DNA of 64,000 nt, taken from the NCBI GenBank assembly GCA_038244815.1, contig JBBRTB010000018.1, forward strand, positions 1-64,000. Reading direction: 5' to 3'. The position numbers and the translations under genes are program-made. Below, piece after piece: positions 37,121-44,813 of this stretch; positions within the stretch are counted from its first letter, which is position 1, and every line of letters starts with the position of its first letter. The notes below the pieces were generated by a model. It was given only the letters and a program-made list of their open reading frames with translations, was not told the origin of the DNA and did not search any database. The DNA is from DASVHS01 sp038244815. GTDB lineage: Bacteria > Acidobacteriota > Thermoanaerobaculia > Gp7-AA8.

Positions 37121-37894
37121 TTGAATTTGGCCACCGCTGAGACCGTCAAAAAGTCGACCGCACGCGAGTACTACGAAGCGCTTCTGATCGCCGTCATCTT
37201 CGTCAACTTCGCCCGCATCTTCGTGTTCCAGGCCTTCAAGATCCCGACGGGATCGATGGAGGACAACCTCAAGGTCGGCGATCACATCATCGTCAACAAG
37301 TTCATCTACGGGCCGATCGGGCACGGGCCGCTGGCTCACCTGTTTCCGATCCGCGATGTGCGCCGCGGCGACATCATCGTGTTCCGCTATCCGCTGCAGC
37401 CGGACACCGATTTCGTGAAGCGCGTCGTCGGAATGCCCGGGGACCTCGTCGAAGTGCGCGACAAGAAGGTCTCGATCAACGGCAAGCCTCTGGACGAGCC
37501 CTACGTGATCCACGTCGATCCACAGACGTACCCGCTGCAACCGGCCTTACCGGAGCCGTATCGTTCCCGGGATCAGTTCGGGCCGTATAAGGTCGGGCCC
37601 GACTCGTACTTTGCGATGGGGGACAACCGCGACCGATCGAGCGACTCGCGTTACTGGGGCACGGTGCCGCGCCCGATGATCAAGGGGCGGGCCTTCCTCG
37701 TGTACTGGTCGTTCAAAGGCACGCCGCCGCCGCAGGACAGTCCCGGCTCGGCGCGAGTCAAGGAACTGGTGAACGTCGTCCTGCACTTCTTCTCCAATAC
37801 GAGATGGCAGCGGACGTTCTTCATCGTCGACAGCAAGTACCACTTCACCCCCGAAATGCAGGCCGATAGTGGCGGCGGCTATGAATCGGAATGA
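37121..37894 (+). CDS. lepB: Signal peptidase I
   Basis: 257 residues. One N-terminal membrane helix (about 20-38) precedes the catalytic Ser45 in PTGSMEDNL and general base Lys100 in TDFVKRVVG; GDNRDRSSDSRYWG is the conserved C-terminal box. It removes signal peptides from exported proteins at the periplasmic face. The start is an unusual TTG at 37121 (a second TTG at 37127), selected by a GAGGA site upstream; no ATG or GTG fits. Confidence 0.93.
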   Translation: MNLATAETVKKSTAREYYEALLIAVIFVNFARIFVFQAFKIPTGSMEDNLKVGDHIIVNKFIYGPIGHGPLAHLFPIRDVRRGDIIVFRYPLQPDTDFVKRVVGMPGDLVEVRDKKVSINGKPLDEPYVIHVDPQTYPLQPALPEPYRSRDQFGPYKVGPDSYFAMGDNRDRSSDSRYWGTVPRPMIKGRAFLVYWSFKGTPPPQDSPGSARVKELVNVVLHFFSNTRWQRTFFIVDSKYHFTPEMQADSGGGYESE

Positions 37895-39245
37895 CAAGTC
37901 AGGCCTCGGGCCGCAGGCCTCGGGGCTCGGAACCATACCCGCTGACCTCGAAGAACTCGAACCGAGGCCCGAGGCCCAAGGCCCGAGGCCTGAGCAAGAC
38001 CCGGTGGTCGTCGACCGCAGCGACCATCCCATCTCGCGGCGGCAGATCCCCGAAAACGTTCTGAAGGTTCTCTACCGGCTGCACCGCAGCGGATACCGTG
38101 CGTACTTATGCGGCGGGAGCGTGCGGGATCTGCTGACGAACCGGGAGCCGAAAGACTTCGACATCGCCACCGACGCGCACCCGGCCGAGATCCGGCGTCT
38201 GTTCCGGAACAGCCGGATCATCGGCCGCCGCTTCCGGCTCGTTCACGTGATCTTTCAGGACATGATCGTCGAGGTGGCCACGTTCCGGCGCGAGCCGGAG
38301 CGCGGCACGGTGGCCGAGGAGTCGGACGACATCCTGGTGACCGATGACAACACCTTCGGATCGCCGCTGCAGGACGCGCGGCGCCGCGATTTCACGATGA
38401 ACGGGTTGTTCTACAACATCGCCGACTTCTCGGTGATCGATTACGTCGGCGGCCTCGAGGATGTCGACGCCCATCGCGTGCGTGTCATCGGCGATCCCGA
38501 CGTCCGGTTCCGTGAGGATCCGGTGCGCATGATGCGCGCCATCGAATTCGCCTCGCGGCTGGGATTCGAGATCGAGCCGGCGACCTACGATGCCATTCAC
38601 CGGCATCGCGCAGAGATCCTGAAAGCATCGCCGCCTCGCGTGTCCGAGGAGATTCTCGAACTGCTGCGGCGAGGATGGTCTCAGGGCGCGTTCCGGCTGA
38701 TGGTCGACTCCCGCCTGCTCGAGCCGCTGATTCCCGAGGTCTACAGCGCGGCCGCCAACGGCGAGGCGCCGTACTTCTGGAAAATGCTGGAGGTGCTCGA
38801 CCGCACCGTGCAGTCGGGCCATAAGGTTTCCGACCCGGTCCTGCTTTCGGTGCTGCTCCTGCCGTGGGTCATGCAGCAGCTCGAGCGCGAGGAGCAGCGC
38901 CGCGACGGCCGCATGCGCCTCGGAGAAGTGCTGATCTTTTTCCGCGATCTGAACCAGCCGGTGTGCACGCGCATGGCGCTGGCCGCGGGCACGCGTCATC
39001 AGATCGAGCAGGCCCTGGAGACGTTGTGGCGATTGCTGGAGCTGCCGAACGACCGGCGCACGCTGCTCCGGTTCATGACACGGGAGCCTTTCAACGACGC
39101 GCTGGCGCTCCTGGAGCTCTACGCGCTCTCGTCTGGCAAGTACGTCGAGCAGTACCGCCAGTGGAACGCGTTCGCCCAGCGGCTGAAAAAAGCGCAGCAG
39201 GAGGCGGCGCCACCGGCGAGAAAGAAAAGGCGGAGGAGACGTTGA
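37881..39245 (+). CDS. pcnB: Poly(A) polymerase I
   Basis: 454 residues from ATG 37881, overlapping the lepB 3' end by 14 bp. Class II nucleotidyltransferase motifs GGSVRDLLTNREPKDFDIAT and RRRDFTMNGLFYN, preceded by HPISRRQIPENVLKVLYRLHRSGYRAYL and followed by GRRFRLVHVIF, separate it from CCA-adding enzymes and identify PcnB, which tails RNA for decay. Residues about 7-38 are encoded by a heptamer array pair (SGLGPQASGLG, PRPEAQGPRPE) and have no counterpart in the family. The C-terminus is strongly basic. Confidence 0.9.
   Translation: MNRNDKSGLGPQASGLGTIPADLEELEPRPEAQGPRPEQDPVVVDRSDHPISRRQIPENVLKVLYRLHRSGYRAYLCGGSVRDLLTNREPKDFDIATDAHPAEIRRLFRNSRIIGRRFRLVHVIFQDMIVEVATFRREPERGTVAEESDDILVTDDNTFGSPLQDARRRDFTMNGLFYNIADFSVIDYVGGLEDVDAHRVRVIGDPDVRFREDPVRMMRAIEFASRLGFEIEPATYDAIHRHRAEILKASPPRVSEEILELLRRGWSQGAFRLMVDSRLLEPLIPEVYSAAANGEAPYFWKMLEVLDRTVQSGHKVSDPVLLSVLLLPWVMQQLEREEQRRDGRMRLGEVLIFFRDLNQPVCTRMALAAGTRHQIEQALETLWRLLELPNDRRTLLRFMTREPFNDALALLELYALSSGKYVEQYRQWNAFAQRLKKAQQEAAPPARKKRRRRR
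37900..37994. repeat. Inverted heptamer array pair inside the pcnB 5' coding region
   Basis: GGCCTCG-type heptamers (37900-37931) face inverted CGAGGCC-type heptamers (37960-37994) across a 28-nt spacer. The pair lies in frame within the first 40 codons of pcnB and could fold into a long hairpin in the mRNA just after the start codon. Confidence 0.85.
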
Positions 39246-39251
39246 ACAGGG

Positions 39252-39316
39252 ACGCTGGGACGCTGGGTCGCTGGGTACATTCGAGCGACCCAGCGACCCA
39301 GCGACCCAGCGACCCC
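39252..39316. repeat. Gene-less inverted octamer array between pcnB and the desulfurase gene
   Basis: CGCTGGGT-type units on the left face CAGCGACC units on the right with a loop of under 10 nt (ACATTCGAG region), a strong potential hairpin. It fills the whole spacer and ends four bases before the next ATG, leaving no Shine-Dalgarno. Confidence 0.9.
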
Positions 39317-39319
39317 GAT

Positions 39320-40453
39320 ATGGATCCCATCTACCTCGACCATCACGCCACCACGCCGTGTGATCCGCGGGTCGTGGAAGCGATGCTGCCGTACTTCACG
39401 GACATCTTCGGGAACCCGGCGTCGCTCACGAACCAGCACGGCCGCCGCGCCGCCAACGCGCTCGAAGACGCGCGCATCTCCATCGCCCGTTTCTTCAAGG
39501 CGCAGCCGAACGAGATCTACTTCACGGCCGGGGCGACCGAGTCGAACAACATCGCCCTCAACATCGTCGAGCCGGGCCAGCACCTCGTCACCAGTCTCAC
39601 CGAGCACAAGTCGATCATCGCTCCTGCCGAGCGCATGCAGCAGAACGGTATCGAGGTCACGTTTCTCACTCCCGATGGAGAGGGGTTCGTGACGGCCGAG
39701 GCCGTGCGCGGCGCGCTCCGGCCGAACACGCGGCTGGTGTCGATCGAGGCCGCGAACGGCGAGATCGGCACGATCCAGCCCATCGGCGAGATCGCCGCGG
39801 TCTGCCGCGAGCGCGGCGTGCTGTTTCACACCGACATGACCCAGGCCGCCGGCAAGATCGGAATCGAGTTCACGACCGTGGCCGCCGACATGGCTTCGCT
39901 CTCGGCGCACAAGATCTACGGGCCGAAAGGCATCGGCGCCCTCTACGTCCGGCGGGGCGTGCGCGCGCGGCCGGTGATCCTCGGGGGCGGCCAGGAGCGC
40001 GGCCTGCGCTCCGGAACGGTCAATGTGCCGGGCGCCGTCGGCCTGGCCGCGGCTCTCCAGCTCCGGTCGGAAGAGATGCACGCGGAAGCGACGCGCCTCA
40101 CAGACATCCGCAACGAACTGTGGGATCGAATCGTCGCGGAAATCCCGAATGTTTCCGTGAATGGACCGCGGGCGTTAAGATTGCCGGGCAACCTGAACGT
40201 CAGCTTCGCGTCGATCGAGGCGGATTCTCTGATGCTGGCGATGCGGCGTTTCTCGTTGTCGTCCGGTTCGGCCTGCAGTTCCGGCGAGCGCGGTCCCTCG
40301 CGCGTGTTGCAGGCTCTCGGTGTGAGCGAGGCGATGGCGATGGGATCGGTGAGGATCGGGCTGGGAAAATCGAACACGGCCGGGCAGATGACGATGCTGG
40401 TCGATGATCTCCGGCGCGTCGTGGCCAAGCTGAGGGAGATCTCAGCGGCGTGA
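39320..40453 (+). CDS. Cysteine desulfurase, NifS/IscS type
   Basis: 377 residues. MDPIYLDHHATTP at the N-terminus, the PLP Lys198 in SAHKIYGPKG and catalytic Cys319 in LSSGSACSSGERGPS define a class I desulfurase that delivers persulfide sulfur for Fe-S clusters or thiolated tRNA. No IscU or SUF scaffold gene is adjacent; the next gene overlaps it by four bases. Its upstream region is a repeat hairpin with no ribosome site, so its translation may be coupled or structurally controlled. Confidence 0.93.
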   Translation: MDPIYLDHHATTPCDPRVVEAMLPYFTDIFGNPASLTNQHGRRAANALEDARISIARFFKAQPNEIYFTAGATESNNIALNIVEPGQHLVTSLTEHKSIIAPAERMQQNGIEVTFLTPDGEGFVTAEAVRGALRPNTRLVSIEAANGEIGTIQPIGEIAAVCRERGVLFHTDMTQAAGKIGIEFTTVAADMASLSAHKIYGPKGIGALYVRRGVRARPVILGGGQERGLRSGTVNVPGAVGLAAALQLRSEEMHAEATRLTDIRNELWDRIVAEIPNVSVNGPRALRLPGNLNVSFASIEADSLMLAMRRFSLSSGSACSSGERGPSRVLQALGVSEAMAMGSVRIGLGKSNTAGQMTMLVDDLRRVVAKLREISAA

Positions 40454-41163
40454 CTACGAAGACAAAGCCGGACCTTGGCAGCATCCTCCTCGTCGATCAT
40501 TCACGCGGATCGCTGGCGTTTCAGGAGACGATCCTGCGCCGGCGGGGTGTCGCCATCAGCACCGCCCTGGCCGGGAGCGAAGGCCTGCAGAAGGCGAAGA
40601 AGGACAAGCCCAATCTCATCATCTTTGCTTTCGATCTCTTCGACATGACCGCGCCGGAGTTCTGCCGGGAGATCCGTGCCGACGAGGAGACGAAGACCAT
40701 CTCGCTGCTGCTGGTGTGCGATCGCGATTCCGGCGAGCACGGCGACCTCTGCCTCTCGGCGGGCTGCAACGACGTCATCCTGCGGCCGCTGCAGCGGCGC
40801 GAGCTCGATGAGAAGGTGGAGCGCCTGACCTCGATTCCGGTCCGGCGTCAACTGCGCACCATCACCAAGATCGAGGTCTCCCTGGAAAAGAACGGCCGCT
40901 TCGTCCTGGGACGAAGCCTGAACATCTCCGCTACCGGGATGCTCATCGAAGTCGATCGCGTCCTTCCCGGCGAGGAGAACGTGCGCCTGCACTTCTTCCT
41001 CCCCGGCGACCCCAGGCCGCTGCAGATCGATGCCGAGATCCTGCGCGCGGAGTTCTCCGGCACGATGGCCAAATACGGCCTAAAATTTCTCAATCCCAAC
41101 GACGAGGAACGCGAGCGCATCGAGCACTTCGTTCATCGCCTCCGCTCCCGTGAGCTCATCTGA
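40450..41163 (+). CDS. Degenerate receiver domain fused to PilZ domain
   Basis: 237 residues from GTG 40450. Residues 10-125 follow a response-regulator receiver fold (ILLVDHSRGSLAFQETILRRRGV, LLLVCD, the Lys-position segment ILRPL). However, the phosphoacceptor position aligns to Ala in LIIFAFDLFDM, so phosphorylation is unlikely. A PilZ domain follows, with RRQLR and NISATGM (the RxxxR and NxSxxG motifs that bind cyclic di-GMP). It probably acts as a c-di-GMP effector. It overlaps both neighbours, forming a three-gene unit with the desulfurase and TPR genes. Confidence 0.8.
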   Translation: MTTKTKPDLGSILLVDHSRGSLAFQETILRRRGVAISTALAGSEGLQKAKKDKPNLIIFAFDLFDMTAPEFCREIRADEETKTISLLLVCDRDSGEHGDLCLSAGCNDVILRPLQRRELDEKVERLTSIPVRRQLRTITKIEVSLEKNGRFVLGRSLNISATGMLIEVDRVLPGEENVRLHFFLPGDPRPLQIDAEILRAEFSGTMAKYGLKFLNPNDEERERIEHFVHRLRSRELI

Positions 41164-41642
41164 TGACCCGCACGCCAAAAGACATCGATGCTGCCATCGC
41201 TCTGGCCAGGGTCGACGACTACCTGCCCGCGCTCACCCGCTTCGTGGAAATCTACGGAAGCAAGGAGTCTCCGCCCATCCAGAATCCGAAAGACGCCAGC
41301 GGGCTGTCGTTCTTCGGCCTCTGCCTGGCCCTGGTGCAGAAGAACTACAAGACCGCCATCGATCTCTGTAAACGCGCCATCGATCTCGAGTTCTACAACG
41401 GCGATCACTACGCGAACCTCAGCCGCGTCTACTCCGCGCAGGGGAACCGGAAGAAGGCCGTGGAGACCGCGGAACGCGGACTCAAGCTCGTGCCCGAGCA
41501 CGAGGCACTCCTGGCCGTCCGGAAAGGGCTTGGGGTGCGCTCCCGACCCGCCGTTCCCTTCCTCGACCGCGCCAACCCGGTCAACGTCTCGCTGGGGCAG
41601 GCGCGACACGCCAAGAAGGCCGAGCCGCGCAAGAAGCGGTGA
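41163..41642 (+). CDS. TPR protein
   Basis: 159 residues; ATG shares one base with the upstream stop. Two to three TPR-like helix pairs: SFFGLCLALVQKNYKTAIDLCKRAIDLEFYN and HYANLSRVYSAQGNRKKAVETAERGLKLVPEH. The C-terminus is basic (KKAEPRKKR). No signal or membrane segment. A partner role for the PilZ protein is suggested only by position. Confidence 0.8.
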   Translation: MTRTPKDIDAAIALARVDDYLPALTRFVEIYGSKESPPIQNPKDASGLSFFGLCLALVQKNYKTAIDLCKRAIDLEFYNGDHYANLSRVYSAQGNRKKAVETAERGLKLVPEHEALLAVRKGLGVRSRPAVPFLDRANPVNVSLGQARHAKKAEPRKKR

Positions 41643-41646
41643 GGGA

Positions 41647-41686
41647 GGTCCGACCGGAGCGGCCGGACCTGCTCAGGGCCGGCCCT
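41647..41686. terminator. Hairpin and palindrome between convergent genes
   Basis: GGTCCG (41647-41652) pairs with CGGACC (41664-41669), and the perfect palindrome AGGGCCGGCCCT (41675-41686) follows directly. The region separates two convergent transcripts and may act as a bidirectional terminator. Confidence 0.5.
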
Positions 41687-42150
41687 CAGTCGGTCTTCGC
41701 TGGAACCTCCAGCGGATCGCCGGTCTGGTGATCGGTGATCTGGAAGCGCAGAAAGTCGTGGACAGCGCTCAGGGCGCTGGCATCGGAGGTGGTGATGAGG
41801 ACGCGAGCGCCGCGTTCGCTCTCTTCATAGCGATACGTGATCTGCGCTTTGCGCTTCTGCATGGTGGGCACGCCCGGCGGCGTCTGATCGTGGATGAACA
41901 TGGGCATGTCGAAGTCGCCCTCGGAGAAAGCATGAGCGATGTGCTGCAGGTGCATGCGGATCATGTCGCGCGATTCGGTGTCGGCCGGATCGTTCGCCGA
42001 CACTTCGATCGAGCCGCCGTCCCTGCGCAGCAGGAAGTGATGCGTGGTCTTCTCCTGCGAGAAGCCCATGGTGTGATCGCCACGCGCATTCATGGCGTTG
42101 TGCTGCGGACAGGTCATGGCCATAACGAACGTCAAAACGAGAGCACTCAT
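41686..42150 (-). CDS. Conserved small secreted protein beside MerR regulator
   Basis: 154 residues. The hydrophobic N-terminus (SALVLTFVMAMTCPQ) suggests export. The rest, MGFSQEKTTHHFLLRRDGGSIEV ... HIAHAFSEGDFDMPMFIHDQTPPGV ... ISYRYEE-like strands, belongs to a small family I recall from many genomes, with no established function. The many His and Met residues could bind metal. It overlaps the MerR gene by four bases, so it is the likely target or co-product of that regulator. Confidence 0.65.
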   Translation of the reverse strand: MSALVLTFVMAMTCPQHNAMNARGDHTMGFSQEKTTHHFLLRRDGGSIEVSANDPADTESRDMIRMHLQHIAHAFSEGDFDMPMFIHDQTPPGVPTMQKRKAQITYRYEESERGARVLITTSDASALSAVHDFLRFQITDHQTGDPLEVPAKTD

Positions 42151-42554
42151 CCATTTCTCCTTAACGACTCCAGCAGCCGCGCCGGTTGCGAAGGCGGAGC
42201 CGCTTCGAGTTTCCGGTCCCAGTCACCGAGAATCCGGCGCAACTCGTCGCGAAGGGCCATGAGGCCGGCGATCCGCGACTCGAGCTCCTCGAGCTTCCCG
42301 GCGGCCATGTTGCGCACCATCCGGCAAGGCGCACCGCCGCTATCGCGCAATGCGAAAATCCGCCCGAGCTCGTCGAGCGTGAAGCCCATGGCCAGCGCCC
42401 GCCGGATCGTCTCGACGCGATCGACCGCCGCCGCGGGATAGTCGCGATAGCCGTTGGTGCCGCGCGCGGCCGGCTGCAGAACGCGCCGCTTCTCATAGTG
42501 ATGGAGGGTGTCGACGCTGACGCCGGTCGTTTTCGCGAGCTGGCCTGATGTCAT
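42147..42554 (-). CDS. MerR-family transcriptional regulator, metal-type
   Basis: 135 residues. N-terminal winged helix (SGQLAKTTGVSVDTLHHYEKRRVLQPA), a dimerisation helix and a C-terminal segment with Cys77 in GGAPCRMVRNMA, the position where Cys-containing MerR proteins bind thiophilic metals; further Cys residues are absent, so the effector is uncertain. Its own promoter has the elongated spacer with internal dyad typical of MerR-controlled promoters, implying autoregulation together with the downstream secreted protein gene. Confidence 0.88.
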   Translation of the reverse strand: MTSGQLAKTTGVSVDTLHHYEKRRVLQPAARGTNGYRDYPAAAVDRVETIRRALAMGFTLDELGRIFALRDSGGAPCRMVRNMAAGKLEELESRIAGLMALRDELRRILGDWDRKLEAAPPSQPARLLESLRRNG

Positions 42555-42560
42555 GCAGTC

Positions 42561-42592
42561 ATCGTAAACATCCGAACCGGTTCGGGGGTCAA
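42561..42592 (-). promoter_or_regulatory. MerR-type promoter with 20-bp spacer and operator dyad
   Basis: Read leftward: -35 TTGACC (42592-42587), 20-bp spacer, -10 TACGAT (42566-42561). The spacer holds the perfect 14-bp palindrome CCGAACCGGTTCGG (42572-42585). MerR proteins act on such over-long spacers by twisting the DNA. The ATG begins 6 nt after the -10, so the transcript should start at or next to the start codon. Confidence 0.75.
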
Positions 42593-42604
42593 GTCACAAA
42601 TGGG

Positions 42605-43270
42605 TCACGATCGGTAGATCCGGGCCAGCGACTCCGGATCGGCACCGCGGCGCCACCGCCACACGATCAGCCAGTTCGTGGCCGCGGTGCGCAGGAGACC
42701 CTTTTCCAGGAAGCGCCGGCCCGACGTGGTCACCGTCATCGGAAGGATGACCGAGCGGCCCTTCATCCGGACGGCCAGTTCGAAGTCTTCCATCAGCGGA
42801 ATCTTGCGGAAGCCGCCGCCGTGGAGAAACACGTCGCGGCGGATGAACTGGGCCTGATCCCCCCATGGGCAACGGGTGAGGCGCGTGCGCAGATTGATGA
42901 GGGCGGCCGCGAGGCGCAGGCGGGGCGAACGTTCCGCGAACGAGAGACGGAAGCCGCCGAATGCGTACTGCTCCAGAGCCTCGGCGACGGCGCGGCAGGC
43001 GCCGCGGGGCAGAGTGGTGTCGGCATGGAGAAAGAGAATGGCCTCGTGGCGCGCCAGACGTGCGCCGGCGTTGAGCTGGTGCGAGCGCATGGCCGGACCG
43101 GTGATGACGATCGCGCCGCGGCTCGCCGCGATGGCGCGCGTCGCGTCGTCGCTCTCTCCGTCGCTGACGATCACCTCGGCCGCTCCCGCCGCGAGCGCCG
43201 AGTCCACGGCCGCACCCACGCTCTCGCCGGCGTTCCTCGCGGCAATCACGACACTGACCCGGTCGGACAC
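42605..43270 (-). CDS. Family 2 glycosyltransferase (TIGR04283-like)
   Basis: 221 residues. VSVVIAARNAGESVGAAVDSAL, then VIVSDGESDDATRAIA, the nucleotide-sugar/metal motif LFLHADT and WGDQAQFIRRDVF with LMEDFELAVRM match GT-A enzymes of the short TIGR04283 type. Those are often annotated in arsenosugar-like pathways; the acceptor is unknown here. It is divergent from mobA and lies just upstream of the merR promoter. Confidence 0.85.
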   Translation of the reverse strand: MSDRVSVVIAARNAGESVGAAVDSALAAGAAEVIVSDGESDDATRAIAASRGAIVITGPAMRSHQLNAGARLARHEAILFLHADTTLPRGACRAVAEALEQYAFGGFRLSFAERSPRLRLAAALINLRTRLTRCPWGDQAQFIRRDVFLHGGGFRKIPLMEDFELAVRMKGRSVILPMTVTTSGRRFLEKGLLRTAATNWLIVWRWRRGADPESLARIYRS

Positions 43271-43296
43271 GCGCGGATGCTAACCTACCGGACACC

Positions 43297-43851
43297 GTGA
43301 ATTGCTACGTCCTGACGGGCGGTCGCTCCACGCGCATGGGCCAGTCGAAGGCGGCATTGTTTCTCGACCGCGTGGTGGCCGCTGCTGCGCCCGTGTTCGA
43401 TCGCGTCGTTGCGGTCGATCGTCACGGTGCTGCACCAGCCGCCATCGACACCATCTTCGAAGAGCGGCACGAAGACGAAGCGCCGCTGTTCGGCGTGGCG
43501 CGGGCGCTCGTCGATGCCCCCGGTCCGTGTTTCATCCTCGCCGTCGACTTTCCGCTGCTCCACCCCGAGATCCTGGCCTTTCTTCGATCTCGATTCGAGC
43601 TGTCGAACGCATCGATGCTCGTGCCGGTGTGGGATGGATCGCCGCAGGTGCTCTGCGCCGGCTACCGCACCTGCGTCGGGCCCGTCCTCGCCGAGCGGAT
43701 CGAATCGGGCCGTTACGATCTGCAGGGCCTGGCTGAGGAAATGGATGTGGAAGTGGTGGCCGAGGCGGAGCTGCGTGCGCGGTTCGAAGGGGAGCCGCTC
43801 CGGAACGTCAACACACCCGCGGATTTCGCCGCGGCAAAGAGGATGCGATGA
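43297..43851 (+). CDS. mobA: Molybdenum cofactor guanylyltransferase-like protein
   Basis: 184 residues from GTG 43297. GGRSTRMGQSKAAL is the NTP-binding signature of MobA/MocA nucleotidyltransferases; VDFPLLHPE carries the conserved Asp. It would attach GMP (or CMP in MocA) to molybdopterin. Since IorB-type hydroxylases use the cytosine form in known cases, the nucleotide specificity is open. TAACCT sits 10 nt before the start. It overlaps moaC by four bases. Confidence 0.85.
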   Translation: MNCYVLTGGRSTRMGQSKAALFLDRVVAAAAPVFDRVVAVDRHGAAPAAIDTIFEERHEDEAPLFGVARALVDAPGPCFILAVDFPLLHPEILAFLRSRFELSNASMLVPVWDGSPQVLCAGYRTCVGPVLAERIESGRYDLQGLAEEMDVEVVAEAELRARFEGEPLRNVNTPADFAAAKRMR

Positions 43852-44327
43852 CTGAGCGAACGTTTTCTCACCTGGACGAGACCGGCGGCATCTCCATGGT
43901 CGACGTCGACTCCAAGCTGCCGACGAGGCGCGAGGCGGTGGCCATGGCCAAGGTGCGCATGTCGCCGAAGACTCTGCAGAAGCTCATCGAGCGCGCTCTG
44001 CCCAAGGGCGACGTCCTCACCACCGCCAAGGTCGCCGGCGTCCTCGGCGCAAAACAGACATCGGCCCTCATTCCACTGACGCATCCGATCGCCATCAGCT
44101 CGATCGACGTCACGTTTGACATCGATGCCGCCGGAGGCACGATCGAGATCGTGTCCATCGTCCGCTGCGAGGGAAAGACCGGCGTCGAGATCGAAGCGAT
44201 GACGGCGTGCGCCATCACCGCACTGACGATCTACGACATGTGCAAGAGCGCCGAGAAAGGCATCGTCATCGAGTCGATCCAGCTCATGCGTAAGTCAGGC
44301 GGGAAGTCGGGGACCTGGGAGAGGTAG
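43848..44327 (+). CDS. moaC: Cyclic pyranopterin monophosphate synthase
   Basis: 159 residues, full length. FSHLDETGGISMVDVDSKLPTRREAVA, KVAGVLGAKQTSALIPLTHPI and GKTGVEIEAMTACAITALTIYDMCK are MoaC signatures. It converts the MoaA product to cyclic pyranopterin monophosphate in molybdopterin synthesis. MoaA, MoaE and MoeA are not in the window. The stop codon lies four bases before the array of element B. Confidence 0.96.
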   Translation: MTERTFSHLDETGGISMVDVDSKLPTRREAVAMAKVRMSPKTLQKLIERALPKGDVLTTAKVAGVLGAKQTSALIPLTHPIAISSIDVTFDIDAAGGTIEIVSIVRCEGKTGVEIEAMTACAITALTIYDMCKSAEKGIVIESIQLMRKSGGKSGTWER

Positions 44328-44720
44328 TCTTCGGTGCTCGGTGCTCGGTGCTCGGTGCTCGGTGCTCGGTGCGTCAAGCGATCGTAACAGGCCGTTGATC
44401 AGCCTGCCGACGCTATGAACGAGGCTCGTGAGTTGTACTGCGCGGTCTGGTTGAATGAACCTCTGACGAACCGCAATTTCGATCTGCGTCTCCAGTTCCT
44501 GCGTTCCGCCGCGCGCTTCATATAGAAAATGCCGATAGTCCGGTTTCGTATGACGGCCACGTCCTTCGGCGATATCAGAAGGAATCGAGACTGCGGCTTT
44601 GCGCATCTGCGCGCTCAGGCAGTAACGTTCCGACTGCGGGAACTCACGAGTAACCGCGTAGATCTGATCTACCAGGTCCATGGCACGTTCCCAGGCATCA
44701 AGACCTCGGAATGAATTCAT
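44295..44720 (-). CDS. Four-helix-bundle protein B (IVP/bAvd superfamily)
   Basis: 141 residues. FRGLDAWERAMDLVDQIYAVT, LSAQMRKAAVSIPSDIAEGRGR, YRHFLYEARGGTQELETQIEIA and GRLINGLLRSL are the four helices of the family formerly called S23 or 23S rRNA intervening-sequence protein. The tail DAPSTEHRAPSTEHRRLPLP is encoded by the heptamer array and by the moaC 3' end in antisense, so it is not part of the fold. Function unproven. Confidence 0.88.
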   Translation of the reverse strand: MNSFRGLDAWERAMDLVDQIYAVTREFPQSERYCLSAQMRKAAVSIPSDIAEGRGRHTKPDYRHFLYEARGGTQELETQIEIAVRQRFIQPDRAVQLTSLVHSVGRLINGLLRSLDAPSTEHRAPSTEHRRLPLPGPRLPA

Positions 44721-44813
44721 AGAACAACGAGAGAGCCGCGAGAATAGCGGTCAGGTGGGCTCGAAAATCATACCTCGGCCCAGCACTCAGCACCGAGCAC
44801 CGAGCACCGACTC
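44331..44813 (-). mobile_element. Array-bounded four-helix-bundle element B (483 bp)
   Basis: The left end holds about six GGTGCTC heptamers (44331-44372). The right end holds the inverted series CAGCACT/CACCGAG (44781-44813). One leftward four-helix-bundle gene fills the middle and its C-terminal codons run into the left array. Just inside the right array, CCGAGGTATGATTTTC (read leftward) matches the corresponding position in elements C and D. It lies between moaC and the lipoprotein gene. Confidence 0.8.
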
